64,000 nt of DNA from Variovorax paradoxus NBRC 15149 (GTDB lineage Bacteria > Pseudomonadota > Gammaproteobacteria > Burkholderiales > Burkholderiaceae_C): assembly GCF_001591365.1 (NCBI RefSeq), contig NZ_BCUT01000001.1:2542001-2606000 (forward strand), in the 5' to 3' direction. This document shows, piece by piece, positions 7,842 through 16,448 of the stretch (its first letter is position 1; each line of letters starts with the position of its first letter). A program made the position numbers and the translations under genes. The notes under the pieces were generated by a model. It ran no database searches. It saw only the letters and a list, made by a program, of their open reading frames with translations, and had not been told where the DNA came from.

Positions 7842-8315
7842 ATGTCCAGCAAGGAAGCATTTCACCAGTTGATCGCCGGCCTGGCCGCCGAAATTGCCGG
7901 CCGGCCGCTCGACGCACAGCTCGACCAGTGGCTCAACGCCACCCATGGCGCGGGCAGCGCGCGCTTCGAGGCGCTGCGCCAGGCCTGCATCGGCGGCGTG
8001 GCCGAGGGCTGGCTGTGCGAGCGCGAGGGCGGCGGCATCCGCTACGGCCGCGTGTTCAAGGCGGAGGACGCGCTGCAGCGCTTCTCGGTCGACGTGGTCG
8101 ACATGCAGGACATCGCGGGGCCGCACCACACCCATCCGAACGGCGAGATCGACCTGATCATGCCGCTCGAAGGCAGCCCCGGCGCCACCTTCGACGGCCG
8201 GCCCGCAGGCTGGTGCGTCTACGGTCCCGGCACCGCGCACCGCCCGACCGTGGCGAACGGCCGCGCCCTCGTTCTCTATCTCCTGCCTGAAGGGCAGATC
8301 AAGTTCACCCCATGA
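7842..8315 (+). CDS. DUF4863/PnbB-like cupin protein, first gene of the rightward box operon
   Basis: The 157-residue protein has an N-terminal helical region and a C-terminal cupin-like part. GPHHTHPNGEIDLIMPLEG and, further on, GTAHRPTV give the His-His-Glu-His pattern of a cupin metal site. I recall this family as DUF4863, related to 4-hydroxylaminobenzoate lyase PnbB, but no enzymatic role in the box pathway is established to my knowledge. The start ATG follows AAAAAGGAA; longer in-frame starts upstream would overlap the promoter. Its last four bases overlap the boxD start (ATGA), so it is translationally coupled to boxD. Conserved placement suggests a supporting role in benzoate metabolism. 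Confidence 0.75.
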   Translation: MSSKEAFHQLIAGLAAEIAGRPLDAQLDQWLNATHGAGSARFEALRQACIGGVAEGWLCEREGGGIRYGRVFKAEDALQRFSVDVVDMQDIAGPHHTHPNGEIDLIMPLEGSPGATFDGRPAGWCVYGPGTAHRPTVANGRALVLYLLPEGQIKFTP

Positions 8316-9862
8316 CCGAACTCCTCCCCAACTACGTCGCCGGCCGCTGGCAAGGCGGATCGGGCGCCGGCACGCCGCTCTTCGACCCGGTGCTGGGCAC
8401 CGAGCTCGTGCGCGTCGACGCCACCGGCCTGGACCTGCCCGCCGCCTTTGCCTTTGCGCGCGATGAGGGCGGCCACGCGCTGCGCGCCCTCACCTATCGC
8501 CAGCGTGCCGGGCTGCTCGGCGCCATCGTGAAGGTGCTGCAGGCGAACCGCGATGCCTACTACGAGATCGCCACCGCGAACTCCGGCACGGTGAAGAACG
8601 ACTCGGCCGTCGACATCGACGGCGCGATCTTCACGCTGGGCCAGTACGCGAAGTGGGGCGATGCGCTCGGCGACGTGCGCGCGCTGCGCGATGGCGAGGC
8701 CGTGAAGCTCGGCAAGGAACCGGTGTTCCAGTCGCAGCACCTGCAGCTGCCGACGCACGGCGTGGCGCTGTTCATCAACGCCTTCAACTTCCCGTCATGG
8801 GGGCTGTGGGAAAAGGCCGCGCCGGCGCTGCTCTCGGGCGTGCCGGTGATCGTGAAGCCCGCCACGGCCACCGCCTGGCTCACGCAGCGCATGGTCAAGG
8901 ACGTGGTCGATGCGGGCGTGCTGCCCGCGGGCGCGCTCTCGGTCGTCTGCGGCAGCTCGGCGGGCCTGATGGATGCGCTGCAGCCCTTCGACGTGGTCTC
9001 GTTCACCGGCTCGGCCGAAACCGCGGCGGTGATCCGCTCGCACCCGGCCGTGGCCCAGCGCTCGGTGCGCGTGAACATCGAGGCCGACAGCCTCAACAGC
9101 GCCCTGCTGCTGCCCGGCGCCGCGGCCGGCAGCGAGGCCTTCAACCTGCTGGTGCGCGAAGTGGTGCGCGAGATGACGGTCAAGGCTGGCCAGAAATGCA
9201 CCGCGATACGCCGCATCCTGGTGCCGGCCGAGCTCTACGACGCCGCGGCCCAGGCCATCGGCGCGAAGCTCAAAGGTGTGACGGTGGGCAATCCGCGCAA
9301 CGAGAGCGTGCGCATGGGTTCGCTCGTGAGCCGGGCGCAGATGAACGCAGTGAGCGAGGGCCTGGAAGCGCTCTCTGCGCAGGCCACCGTGCTGTATGAC
9401 GGCCGCAACACGCCGCTGATCGATGCCGAACCGTCGGTGGCCGCCTGCATCGGCCCCGTGCTGCTGGGTGCGCGCGACGCCGATGCGGCGCAGCGCGTGC
9501 ACGACGTGGAAGTGTTCGGGCCCGTCGCCACGCTGCTGCCCTACCGCGACTTGGCGCACGGCATCGCGCTGGCGCATCGCGGCCAGGGTTCGCTCGTGAC
9601 TTCGCTCTACGGCAGCGACGACGCCGCGCTGGCGCAGGCCGCGCTCGCGGTGGCGCCGAGCCACGGCCGCGTGCACGTGATCACGCCCGAGGTGGCGCAA
9701 GCCCACACCGGCCACGGCAACGTGATGCCGATGTCGCTGCACGGCGGCCCGGGCCGCGCGGGCGGCGGCGCCGAGCTCGGCGGCCTGCGCGCGCTGGACT
9801 TCTACCATCGCCGCAGCGCCGTGCAGGCGAGCCCCGGCGTGCTGGCCGCACTGGGCCTCTAG
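8312..9862 (+). CDS. boxD: 3,4-dehydroadipyl-CoA semialdehyde dehydrogenase BoxD
   Basis: BoxD oxidises the ring-opened semialdehyde to 3,4-dehydroadipyl-CoA with NADP+. The 516-residue protein is a member of the aldehyde dehydrogenase superfamily, similar to the N-terminal half of PaaZ. It shows NAFNFPSW at 156-163, the general base Glu257 in NIEADS, and the catalytic Cys296 in KAGQKCTAIRR. It starts by ATGA overlap with the cupin gene and is followed 28 bp later by the ligase gene. Together with boxABC and the ligase it completes the upper benzoate pathway. Confidence 0.95.
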   Translation: MTELLPNYVAGRWQGGSGAGTPLFDPVLGTELVRVDATGLDLPAAFAFARDEGGHALRALTYRQRAGLLGAIVKVLQANRDAYYEIATANSGTVKNDSAVDIDGAIFTLGQYAKWGDALGDVRALRDGEAVKLGKEPVFQSQHLQLPTHGVALFINAFNFPSWGLWEKAAPALLSGVPVIVKPATATAWLTQRMVKDVVDAGVLPAGALSVVCGSSAGLMDALQPFDVVSFTGSAETAAVIRSHPAVAQRSVRVNIEADSLNSALLLPGAAAGSEAFNLLVREVVREMTVKAGQKCTAIRRILVPAELYDAAAQAIGAKLKGVTVGNPRNESVRMGSLVSRAQMNAVSEGLEALSAQATVLYDGRNTPLIDAEPSVAACIGPVLLGARDADAAQRVHDVEVFGPVATLLPYRDLAHGIALAHRGQGSLVTSLYGSDDAALAQAALAVAPSHGRVHVITPEVAQAHTGHGNVMPMSLHGGPGRAGGGAELGGLRALDFYHRRSAVQASPGVLAALGL

Positions 9863-9890
9863 AAAAAGAACCCGGCCGAAGGAGACAACC

Positions 9891-11438
9891 ATGACCCTGC
9901 CCCACCGATTCAATTTCGCCGAGCACCTGTTCGCGCTGAACCGCGGCCGCGCCGAGCGCACCGCCTACATCGACGACCGCGGCACGCTCGCCTACGGCCA
10001 GCTCGAGGACCGCGCGCGCCGCCTGGCCGCCGCGCTCAAGGCCGCCGGCGTGCGGCGCGAAGAGCGCGTGCTGCTGCTGATGCTCGACAGCAGCGACTGG
10101 CCCGTGAGCTTTCTCGGCTGCCTCTATGCCGGCGTGGTCCCCGTCGCCGTCAACACGCTGCTCACGCCCGCGGACTACGCCTACATGCTCGACCACAGCC
10201 GCGCACAGGCCGCGCTGGTGTCGGGCGCGCTGCTGCCCACGCTGCAGGAGGCGATGGCGCTCGGCCCGCACGAAGTGCACACGCTGATCGTCTCGCAGCC
10301 CACGGGCGCGCTGCCCGAAGGCGCGCAGGAATTCGAAGCCGCGCTGGCCGCCGCCGCGCCGATGGCGGCGCCCGCGCCCACGGCCTCCGACGATCCCGGC
10401 TTCTGGCTGTATTCCTCCGGCTCCACCGGCAAGCCCAAGGGCACGGTCCACACGCACGCCAACCTGTGGTGGACGGCCGAGCTCTACGGCAAGCCGATAC
10501 TCGGGCTGACCGAGAACGACGTGTGCTTCTCGGCCGCCAAGATGTACTTCGCGTACGGGCTGGGCAATGCGCTGACCTTTCCGCTGTCGGTCGGGGCCAC
10601 GGTGGTGCTGATGGCCGAGCGCCCCACGCCCGACGCCACCTTCCGCCGCTGGGTGGAGCACAAACCCACGGTCTTCTTCGGCGCGCCCACCGGCTTCGCG
10701 GGCATGCTCGCCTCGCCGAAGCTGCCGGCGCGCGAAGCCGTGGCCCTGCGCATGTGTTCTTCCGCCGGCGAGGCATTGCCCGGCGAGATCGCGCAGCGCT
10801 TCAAGGCGCACTTCGGCTGCGAGATCATCGACGGCATCGGCTCCACCGAGATGCTGCACATCTTCATCTCCAACCGCCCCGGCGACGTGCGCTACGGCAC
10901 CACGGGCCGGCCGGTGGAAGGCTACGAGGTCGAGCTGCGCGGCGAGGACGGCCGCCCGGTGCCCGATGGCGAAGTGGGCGACCTCTACATCCGCGGCCCG
11001 AGCGCGGCGCTCATGTACTGGTGCAACCGCGAGAAGTCGCGCGAGACCTTCCAGGGCGGCTGGACCAAGAGCGGCGACAAGTACACGCGCGACGCCGACG
11101 GCTACTACACCTATGCCGGGCGCAGCGACGACATGCTCAAGGTCAGCGGCATCTATGTGTCGCCCTTCGAGGTGGAAGCCACGCTGATGCAGCACCCCGC
11201 GGTGCTCGAGGCCGCGGTGATCGGCAAGGAAGACGCGGACGGGCTGACCAAGACCAAGGCCTTTGTCGTGCTGAAGGACGGCCAGTCGGTCAGCGACGAG
11301 GAGCTGAAGGCCTTCGTGAAGGAAAGGCTCGCGCCGTACAAGTACCCGCGCTTCCTGGAGTTCGTGCAGGAGCTGCCGAAGACGGCGACGGGGAAGATCC
11401 AGCGGTTCAGGCTGCGGGAGCGGGAGAGGCAGGCATGA
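9891..11438 (+). CDS. Benzoate-CoA ligase
   Basis: This enzyme activates benzoate with ATP and CoA to benzoyl-CoA, the substrate of BoxAB. The 515-residue protein is an ANL-superfamily adenylate-forming enzyme of the BclA/BadA type. It has the phosphate-binding loop YSSGSTGKPKG at 174-184, the IDGIGSTEMLH segment, and the C-terminal adenylation lysine Lys502 in KTATGKIQR. The ribosome site GAAGGAGA precedes the ATG. It sits between boxD and a hydrolase gene. Range of accepted benzoates cannot be read from sequence. Confidence 0.93.
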   Translation: MTLPHRFNFAEHLFALNRGRAERTAYIDDRGTLAYGQLEDRARRLAAALKAAGVRREERVLLLMLDSSDWPVSFLGCLYAGVVPVAVNTLLTPADYAYMLDHSRAQAALVSGALLPTLQEAMALGPHEVHTLIVSQPTGALPEGAQEFEAALAAAAPMAAPAPTASDDPGFWLYSSGSTGKPKGTVHTHANLWWTAELYGKPILGLTENDVCFSAAKMYFAYGLGNALTFPLSVGATVVLMAERPTPDATFRRWVEHKPTVFFGAPTGFAGMLASPKLPAREAVALRMCSSAGEALPGEIAQRFKAHFGCEIIDGIGSTEMLHIFISNRPGDVRYGTTGRPVEGYEVELRGEDGRPVPDGEVGDLYIRGPSAALMYWCNREKSRETFQGGWTKSGDKYTRDADGYYTYAGRSDDMLKVSGIYVSPFEVEATLMQHPAVLEAAVIGKEDADGLTKTKAFVVLKDGQSVSDEELKAFVKERLAPYKYPRFLEFVQELPKTATGKIQRFRLRERERQA

Positions 11439-11454
11439 GCATGAGGTTCCCGCG

Positions 11455-11573
11455 TTGTTCCCTCTCCCTCCGGGAGAGGGCTAGGGTGAGGGCTTCGGCC
11501 TTCGCAAAAGCACCGCCTTCGCCAGCGCCGCTGGCCCTCACCCCCGCCCTCTCCCAGAGGGAGAGGGAGCAAC
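11455..11573. repeat. REP-like inverted-repeat element B; its right arm supplies a ribosome site
   Basis: The left arm (11455-11493) and right arm (11534-11573) are nearly perfect inverted repeats of about 38 bp; each arm is itself a hairpin (CCTCTCCCTCC...GGGAGAGG). The spacer is about 40 bp. The right arm ends in GGGAGC a few bases before the ATG at 11578, so the repeat provides the Shine-Dalgarno sequence of the next gene. Confidence 0.8.
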
Positions 11574-11577
11574 AGCC

Positions 11578-12381
11578 ATGACTCCCGACTTCGCCACCAT
11601 CAACTGGCGCGGCCGCCCCGTGCACATCGAATGCCAATGGATCGCCCCCGAGCGCACCGATGCCCCGCTCATCGTCTTCCTGCACGAAGGCCTCGGCTCC
11701 ATCGCGATGTGGAAGGACTTCCCCGCGCAAGTCTGCAACGCCGCCAACGCCCGCGGCCTCGTGTTCTCGCGCCCCGGCTACGGCCGCTCGACGCCGCGCG
11801 CCGACGACGAGATCTGGGACGTCGACTTCATGCACCGCCAGGCACACGAGGTGCTGCCCGCCCTCTTCACCGCACTGAAGCTCGACGATGAAAAGCCCTG
11901 GCTCTTCGGCCACAGCGACGGCGGCTCGATCTCGCTGCTGTATGCCTCGCGCTTTGCGGACCGCGTCAGCGGCCTGATCGTGCTCGCGCCGCACATCTTC
12001 GTGGAAGACGTGACCGTCGCGAACATCGAACAGGCCCGCACCGCGTACCTCTCGACCGACCTGCCGGCAAAGCTCGGCCGCTACCACGACAGCGCCGACT
12101 CGGCCTTCTGGGGCTGGAACCGCATCTGGCTGCACCCGCCCTTCCGCGAATGGAACATCGAGGCCGAACTCGACACCATCCGCTGCCCCGTCCTCGCCAT
12201 CCAGGGCACGGGCGACGAGTACGGCACGCTCGCGCAGATCCACGGCATCGCGGCGCGCGTCGGGGGATGCGAGCTGCTCGAAATCCCGGAATGCGGGCAT
12301 TCCCCGCATCGCGATCAGCCGGATCGTGTCATCGTCGCGGCCACTTCTTTCATTACCAAAAACAGGAGACAAACACCATGA
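11578..12381 (+). CDS. Alpha/beta hydrolase of the box operon
   Basis: The 267-residue protein has an alpha/beta-hydrolase fold. HEGLGSIAMW resembles the HG oxyanion region, FGHSDGGS contains the nucleophile Ser113, GTGDEYGT the probable acid Asp, and ECGHSPH the catalytic His. There is no signal peptide, so it is cytosolic. It lies between the benzoate-CoA ligase and the transporter genes and overlaps the next gene by ATGA. Possible jobs are an acyl-CoA thioesterase that relieves CoA trapping, or a lactone/enol hydrolase; the sequence does not decide. Confidence 0.85.
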   Translation: MTPDFATINWRGRPVHIECQWIAPERTDAPLIVFLHEGLGSIAMWKDFPAQVCNAANARGLVFSRPGYGRSTPRADDEIWDVDFMHRQAHEVLPALFTALKLDDEKPWLFGHSDGGSISLLYASRFADRVSGLIVLAPHIFVEDVTVANIEQARTAYLSTDLPAKLGRYHDSADSAFWGWNRIWLHPPFREWNIEAELDTIRCPVLAIQGTGDEYGTLAQIHGIAARVGGCELLEIPECGHSPHRDQPDRVIVAATSFITKNRRQTP

Positions 12382-13562
12382 CCCCATTCACCCCGGTTCG
12401 CACTGCCCGCCTGGCCCTCACAGCCATCGCCTTCGCCGCCCTGGCCAGCGCCGCCGGCGCGCAGGGTTCGGCCAAGCTCAAGGTCGGCCTGATGCTGCCC
12501 TACAGCGGCACCTACACCGCGCTGGGCGTGGCCATCGAGAACGGCTTCAAGCTCTATGTCGACGAGCACGGCGGCAAGCTCGCGGGCCGCGAGATCGAAT
12601 ACTTCAAGGTCGACGACGAGTCCGACCCGGCCAAGGCCACCGACAACGTCAACAAGCTCATCAAGCGCGACAACGTCGACGTGATCGTCGGCACCGTGCA
12701 CTCGGGCGTGGCCATGGCCATGGCCAAGGCCGCCAAGGAAAGCGGCACCGTGCTGATCGTGCCGAACGCGGGCGCCGACGCGGTCACAGGCCCGATGTGC
12801 GCACCCAACATCTTCCGCAGTTCGTTCAGCAACTGGCAGCCGGCCTTCGCGATGGGCGAAGTGGCGGCCAAGCAGCAGGGCAAGAAGAAGGCGATGACCA
12901 TCACCTGGAAGTACGCGGCGGGCGACGAGTCGGTCAACGGCTTCAAGGAAGGCTTCGAGAAGAACGGCGGCAAGGTCGACAAGCAGCTCACGCTGCCGTT
13001 TCCCAACGTCGAGTTCCAGGCGCTCCTGACCGAGATCGCGGCGGCCAAGCCCGATGCGGTGTATGCCTTCTTCGCAGGTGGCGGCGCGGTGAAGTTCGTC
13101 AAGGACTACCAGGCCGCGGGCCTGAACAAGACCATTCCGCTCTACGGCCCGGGCTTCCTGACCGACGGCACCTTGGATGCGCAGGGCGAGGCCGCGCAAG
13201 GCATGCTGACCACGCTGCACTATGCCGACGGCCTCAACACGGCGCGCGACAACGCCTTCCGGGTCGGCTACGCCAAGGCCTTCAAGCTGCAGCCCGACGT
13301 GTATGCCGTGCAGGGCTACGACGCGGCGCAGATGCTGGGCGTGGGCCTGGCCGCCACCAAGGGCGACATCGGCAAGAAGGCCGAATTCACGGCCGCCATC
13401 GAGAAGGCGAAGATCGACAGCCCGCGCGGCACGTTCACCATGAGCAAGTCGCACAACCCGGTGCAGGACATCTACCTGCGCAAGGTGGAAGGCAAGGAGA
13501 ACAAGCTGGTGAGCATCGCGATCAAGGGCCTCACGGACCCGGCCCGCGGCTGCAGGATGTGA
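12378..13562 (+). CDS. Branched-chain-type ABC transporter substrate-binding protein
   Basis: This is the periplasmic binding protein of an ABC importer of the HAAT family. The 394-residue precursor has a signal peptide (residues 1-27, ending ASAAGAQ) followed by KLKVGLMLPYSGTYTALG, the hallmark first strand of Leu/Ile/Val-type receptors. The ATG overlaps the preceding stop codon (ATGA) and has the site AGGAGA. Location inside a benzoate degradation operon suggests that it binds benzoate or a related aromatic acid, as proposed for similar systems in other aromatic degraders, not an amino acid. Ligand not proven. Confidence 0.92.
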   Translation: MTPFTPVRTARLALTAIAFAALASAAGAQGSAKLKVGLMLPYSGTYTALGVAIENGFKLYVDEHGGKLAGREIEYFKVDDESDPAKATDNVNKLIKRDNVDVIVGTVHSGVAMAMAKAAKESGTVLIVPNAGADAVTGPMCAPNIFRSSFSNWQPAFAMGEVAAKQQGKKKAMTITWKYAAGDESVNGFKEGFEKNGGKVDKQLTLPFPNVEFQALLTEIAAAKPDAVYAFFAGGGAVKFVKDYQAAGLNKTIPLYGPGFLTDGTLDAQGEAAQGMLTTLHYADGLNTARDNAFRVGYAKAFKLQPDVYAVQGYDAAQMLGVGLAATKGDIGKKAEFTAAIEKAKIDSPRGTFTMSKSHNPVQDIYLRKVEGKENKLVSIAIKGLTDPARGCRM

Positions 13563-13602
13563 CCCACCCCCGTCCCTCGCTCACTTCGTGTAGCTCGACT
13601 CC

Positions 13603-13653
13603 CCCCTCGAGGGGGCGACACCGGCGGACCGGCAAAGCCGGATCCGCGGTGTC
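13603..13653. repeat. Intercistronic hairpins between receptor and permease genes
   Basis: CCCCTCGAGGGG (13603-13614) is a perfect palindrome. It is followed by a long stem from GACACC at 13617 to GGTGTC at 13653 with a 3-base loop and two single-base bulges. There is no T-run, so it looks like an mRNA-stabilising or partial-termination element that would keep receptor expression above permease expression. Confidence 0.65.
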
Positions 13654-13717
13654 TCACGAACATCGCGGGCGCTGCGCGCCACGCTCTTTCTTCAAGCCGC
13701 TACCGGGATGACCTAAC

Positions 13718-14590
13718 GTGGATTTCGGCACCTTCCTTGTCCAGTGCCTGAACTCGGTTCAGTACGGACTTCTTCTGTTCCTGGTGGCCTCGGGGCTCAC
13801 GCTGATCTTCGGGATCATGGGCGTGATCAACCTTGCGCACGGCAGCTTCTACATGATCGGCGCGTACATGGCGTTCGCGCTCTCGCCGCTGTTCGGCGAC
13901 CAGTTCTTGCTGATGCTGGTGGCCGGCGTGGTGCTGGCGGCGATCTTCGGCTACCTGCTCGAATGGGCCTTCTTCAGCTACCTCTACCAGCGCGACCACC
14001 TGCAGCAGGTGCTGATGACCTACGGGCTCATCCTGGTGTTCGAGGAGCTGCGCTCGATTCTCGTGGGCAACGACGTGCACGGCGTGAAGGTGCCGGCCTG
14101 GCTCGACGGCAGCTTCGCGCTCGGCAACGTCATGAGCTATCCGTGGTACCGGCTCTTCGCTTCGGCCGCCTGCATCGTGCTGGCGGTGGCGCTGTACTGG
14201 GTGGTCAACCGCACGCGGCTGGGCATGATGATCCGCGCCGGCGCGAGCAACCGCGACATGGTGCGGGGCCTGGGCATCGACGTGAAGAGGCTCTACCGCA
14301 TCGTGTTCGCGGCCGGCGTGGCGCTCGCGGCGCTGGCCGGGATGATCGCGGCGCCGATGTCCTCGGTCTATCCCAACATGGGTGCGAGCGTGCTCATCAT
14401 CTGCTTCGTGCTGGTGGTGATCGGCGGCATCGGCTCGATCACGGGCGCGCTCGTGGCCTCGCTGCTGGTGGGCTTCGTCGACACCTTCGGCAAGGTGTTC
14501 TTCGCGGACCTGAGCGGCATCGGCATCTACCTCCTGATGGCCATCGTGCTGATCTGGAGGCCCGAAGGGCTGATGGGGAGGCGGCCATGA
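13718..14590 (+). CDS. Branched-chain-type ABC transporter permease (LivH-like)
   Basis: The 290-residue membrane protein begins at a GTG with FGTFLVQCLNSVQYGLLLFLVASGLTLIFG split over the first helices. It has about eight hydrophobic segments and the family motif GVINLAHGSFYMIGAY near residues 32-47. The C-terminal region (GGIGSITGALVASLLVG) carries the conserved loop that contacts the ATPase. It is one of two permeases of the importer and overlaps the second by ATGA. The upstream Shine-Dalgarno is weak, consistent with an intercistronic hairpin lowering its expression. Confidence 0.93.
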   Translation: MDFGTFLVQCLNSVQYGLLLFLVASGLTLIFGIMGVINLAHGSFYMIGAYMAFALSPLFGDQFLLMLVAGVVLAAIFGYLLEWAFFSYLYQRDHLQQVLMTYGLILVFEELRSILVGNDVHGVKVPAWLDGSFALGNVMSYPWYRLFASAACIVLAVALYWVVNRTRLGMMIRAGASNRDMVRGLGIDVKRLYRIVFAAGVALAALAGMIAAPMSSVYPNMGASVLIICFVLVVIGGIGSITGALVASLLVGFVDTFGKVFFADLSGIGIYLLMAIVLIWRPEGLMGRRP

Positions 14591-15561
14591 TGCAGGTCCA
14601 CACTTCTTCCATGCGGCGCGGCGCGTTCCTCGTGCCGGTGGCCTGCGCCATTGCCATCGGCGTGCTCGGCCCGCTCATGGGCAACTACGTCTCGGACTTC
14701 GTCGTCAAGGTGATGATCCTGTCGATCTTCGCGCTGAGCCTCGAACTGCTGGTCGGCATGACGGGGCTCGTGAGCCTGGGCCACGCGGCGTTCTACGGCA
14801 TCGGCGCCTACGTCACGGTGCTGGCCTCGGGCAGCGAGGGCGGCAACCTCGCGCTGCTGCTGCCGCTGGCCATGGGCGCGGCGGCGCTCTACGCATTGTT
14901 CGTGGGCGCGCTGAGCCTGCGCACGCGCGGCGTGTACTTCATCATGGTGACGCTGGCCTTCGCGCAGATGGCTTTTTTCGTGTTCCACGACACCAAGGTG
15001 GGCGGCGGCAGCGACGGCATCTACATGTACGTGCGGCCGGCCATCGGCAAGCTCGACATGGAGAACCGCATGGTGCTGTTCTACATCGTGCTCGCATCGC
15101 TGGTGTTCACCTACGGCCTTTTGGCGCTGGTGCGGCGCTCGCGCTTCGGCGCGGCGCTCGCGGGCATCCGCGTGAACGAGCAGCGCATGCGCGCGGCGGG
15201 CTTTCCGGTGTACGGCTACAAGCTCGCGGCCTTCGTGCTGGCGGGCGCGCTGGCCGGGCTCGCGGGCTTTCTGCTGGCCTCGCGCGACGGCGTGGTCAAC
15301 CCCGAGCTGATGGCCTGGCACAACTCGGGCGAGGTGCTGCTGATGGTGATCCTCGGCGGCCTCGGCCATCTGCGCGGCGCTGTCATCGGCGCCATCGCGT
15401 TCACGCTGCTGAAGGAAATCTTCTCGACGCACGCCGTGATGGGGCCGCTCGCGGACCACTGGCAGCTGACGCTGGGCATCGCGATCATCGTGTTCGTGGC
15501 GTGGCTGCCCAAGGGGCTGATCGGCCTGGCGAAGCGGCTGTCGCCGAAGGGGGCTGCATGA
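14587..15561 (+). CDS. Branched-chain-type ABC transporter permease (LivM-like)
   Basis: This 324-residue permease pairs with the LivH-like protein. It shows GMTGLVSLGHAAFYGIGAY around residues 58-76, the family signature, and LGGLGHLRGAVIGA in the C-terminal cytoplasmic coupling loop. There are eight to ten predicted membrane spans. The start ATG at 14587 overlaps the stop codon of the previous gene. The next gene lies behind a 130-bp REP-like element. Confidence 0.93.
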   Translation: MMQVHTSSMRRGAFLVPVACAIAIGVLGPLMGNYVSDFVVKVMILSIFALSLELLVGMTGLVSLGHAAFYGIGAYVTVLASGSEGGNLALLLPLAMGAAALYALFVGALSLRTRGVYFIMVTLAFAQMAFFVFHDTKVGGGSDGIYMYVRPAIGKLDMENRMVLFYIVLASLVFTYGLLALVRRSRFGAALAGIRVNEQRMRAAGFPVYGYKLAAFVLAGALAGLAGFLLASRDGVVNPELMAWHNSGEVLLMVILGGLGHLRGAVIGAIAFTLLKEIFSTHAVMGPLADHWQLTLGIAIIVFVAWLPKGLIGLAKRLSPKGAA

Positions 15562-15583
15562 CCGGCCCCTGCATTCCCTCTTT

Positions 15584-15693
15584 CTCCCTCCCCTCCCGGG
15601 GGAGGGCCGGGGTGGGGGCACGCGGCCTCCAACGCCGCGCAGCCTCGAAGGCCGCGAGCCCCCATCCCCACCTTCCCCCGGAAGGGGAAGGAG
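15584..15693. repeat. REP-like inverted-repeat element C; its right arm supplies a ribosome site
   Basis: Left arm 15584-15619 and right arm 15658-15693 are inverted repeats, and an inner stem CGCGGCCT (15621-15628) / AGGCCGCG (15649-15656) extends the fold. The right arm ends in GGAAGGAG, 7 bases before the ATG of the ATPase gene at 15701, so the repeat again forms the Shine-Dalgarno sequence. Confidence 0.8.
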
Positions 15694-15700
15694 CAACACC

Positions 15701-16447
15701 ATGACCGCACTGCTTTCCGTCGAAGGCCTCACCCGCCGCTTCGGCGGCCTCACAGCCGTCAATGCCATCACGCTCGACCTGCACGTCGGCGAAGTCCATG
15801 CGGTGATCGGCACCAACGGCGCGGGCAAGTCGACGCTCATCAACATGCTCTCGGGCGAGATCGAAGCCTCCGAAGGCCGCATCGCGCTCGACGGCGTCGA
15901 CATCACGCGGCGCGCGCAGTGGCGCCGCGCGCGCGCGGGCGTGGGCCGCAGCTACCAGCGCACCACCATCTTCCCGGAGTTCAGCGTGCACGAGAACTGC
16001 CGCCTCGCGGCGCAGGCCGCCACGGCGCGGCCCTGGACGGTGTGGCAGTCGTCCGGGCGCTGCGCGGCCAGCAATGCGGCGGCCGACGCGGCGCTCGAGG
16101 CCGCGGGCCTGTCGAACGAAGCGCTGCGCATCGCCGGCACGCTGAGCCACGGCGCGCAGCGCCAGCTCGAAGTGGCGATGTGCCTTGCCACCAGGCCCCG
16201 CGTGCTGCTGCTCGACGAGCCGCTCGCGGGCATGGGCGCCGAGGAAACCGACCGCATGCTCACGCTGCTCGCGCGGCTGAAGGCCACGCACGCGATCCTG
16301 CTGGTGGAGCACGACATGGATGCGGTGTTCCGCATTGCCGACCGCATCACGGTGATGGTGAACGGCACGGTCATCGCGACCGGCGACCCTCGGTCGATCC
16401 GAGAGAACCCCGAAGTGCGTACCGCCTACCTCGGAGAAGACCACTGA
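15701..16447 (+). CDS. ABC transporter ATP-binding protein (LivG-like)
   Basis: The 248-residue ATPase has a Walker A motif, GTNGAGKST, near residue 38. The signature region is degenerate (LSHGAQRQLEVAM instead of LSGGQ), as is common in LivG-type subunits. Walker B is VLLLDEPLAGM and the switch region is LLVEHDM. It hydrolyses ATP at the cytoplasmic face to drive import through the LivH/LivM-like permeases. It is followed after one base by the second ATPase. Confidence 0.93.
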   Translation: MTALLSVEGLTRRFGGLTAVNAITLDLHVGEVHAVIGTNGAGKSTLINMLSGEIEASEGRIALDGVDITRRAQWRRARAGVGRSYQRTTIFPEFSVHENCRLAAQAATARPWTVWQSSGRCAASNAAADAALEAAGLSNEALRIAGTLSHGAQRQLEVAMCLATRPRVLLLDEPLAGMGAEETDRMLTLLARLKATHAILLVEHDMDAVFRIADRITVMVNGTVIATGDPRSIRENPEVRTAYLGEDH

Positions 16448-16448
16448 C

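Noticed and set aside
13718-13730. Possible longer receptor-permease fusion across the hairpin region
   Set aside because: The receptor ends with a stop at 13562 and the gap is non-coding hairpin sequence; two normal-length proteins explain the data.
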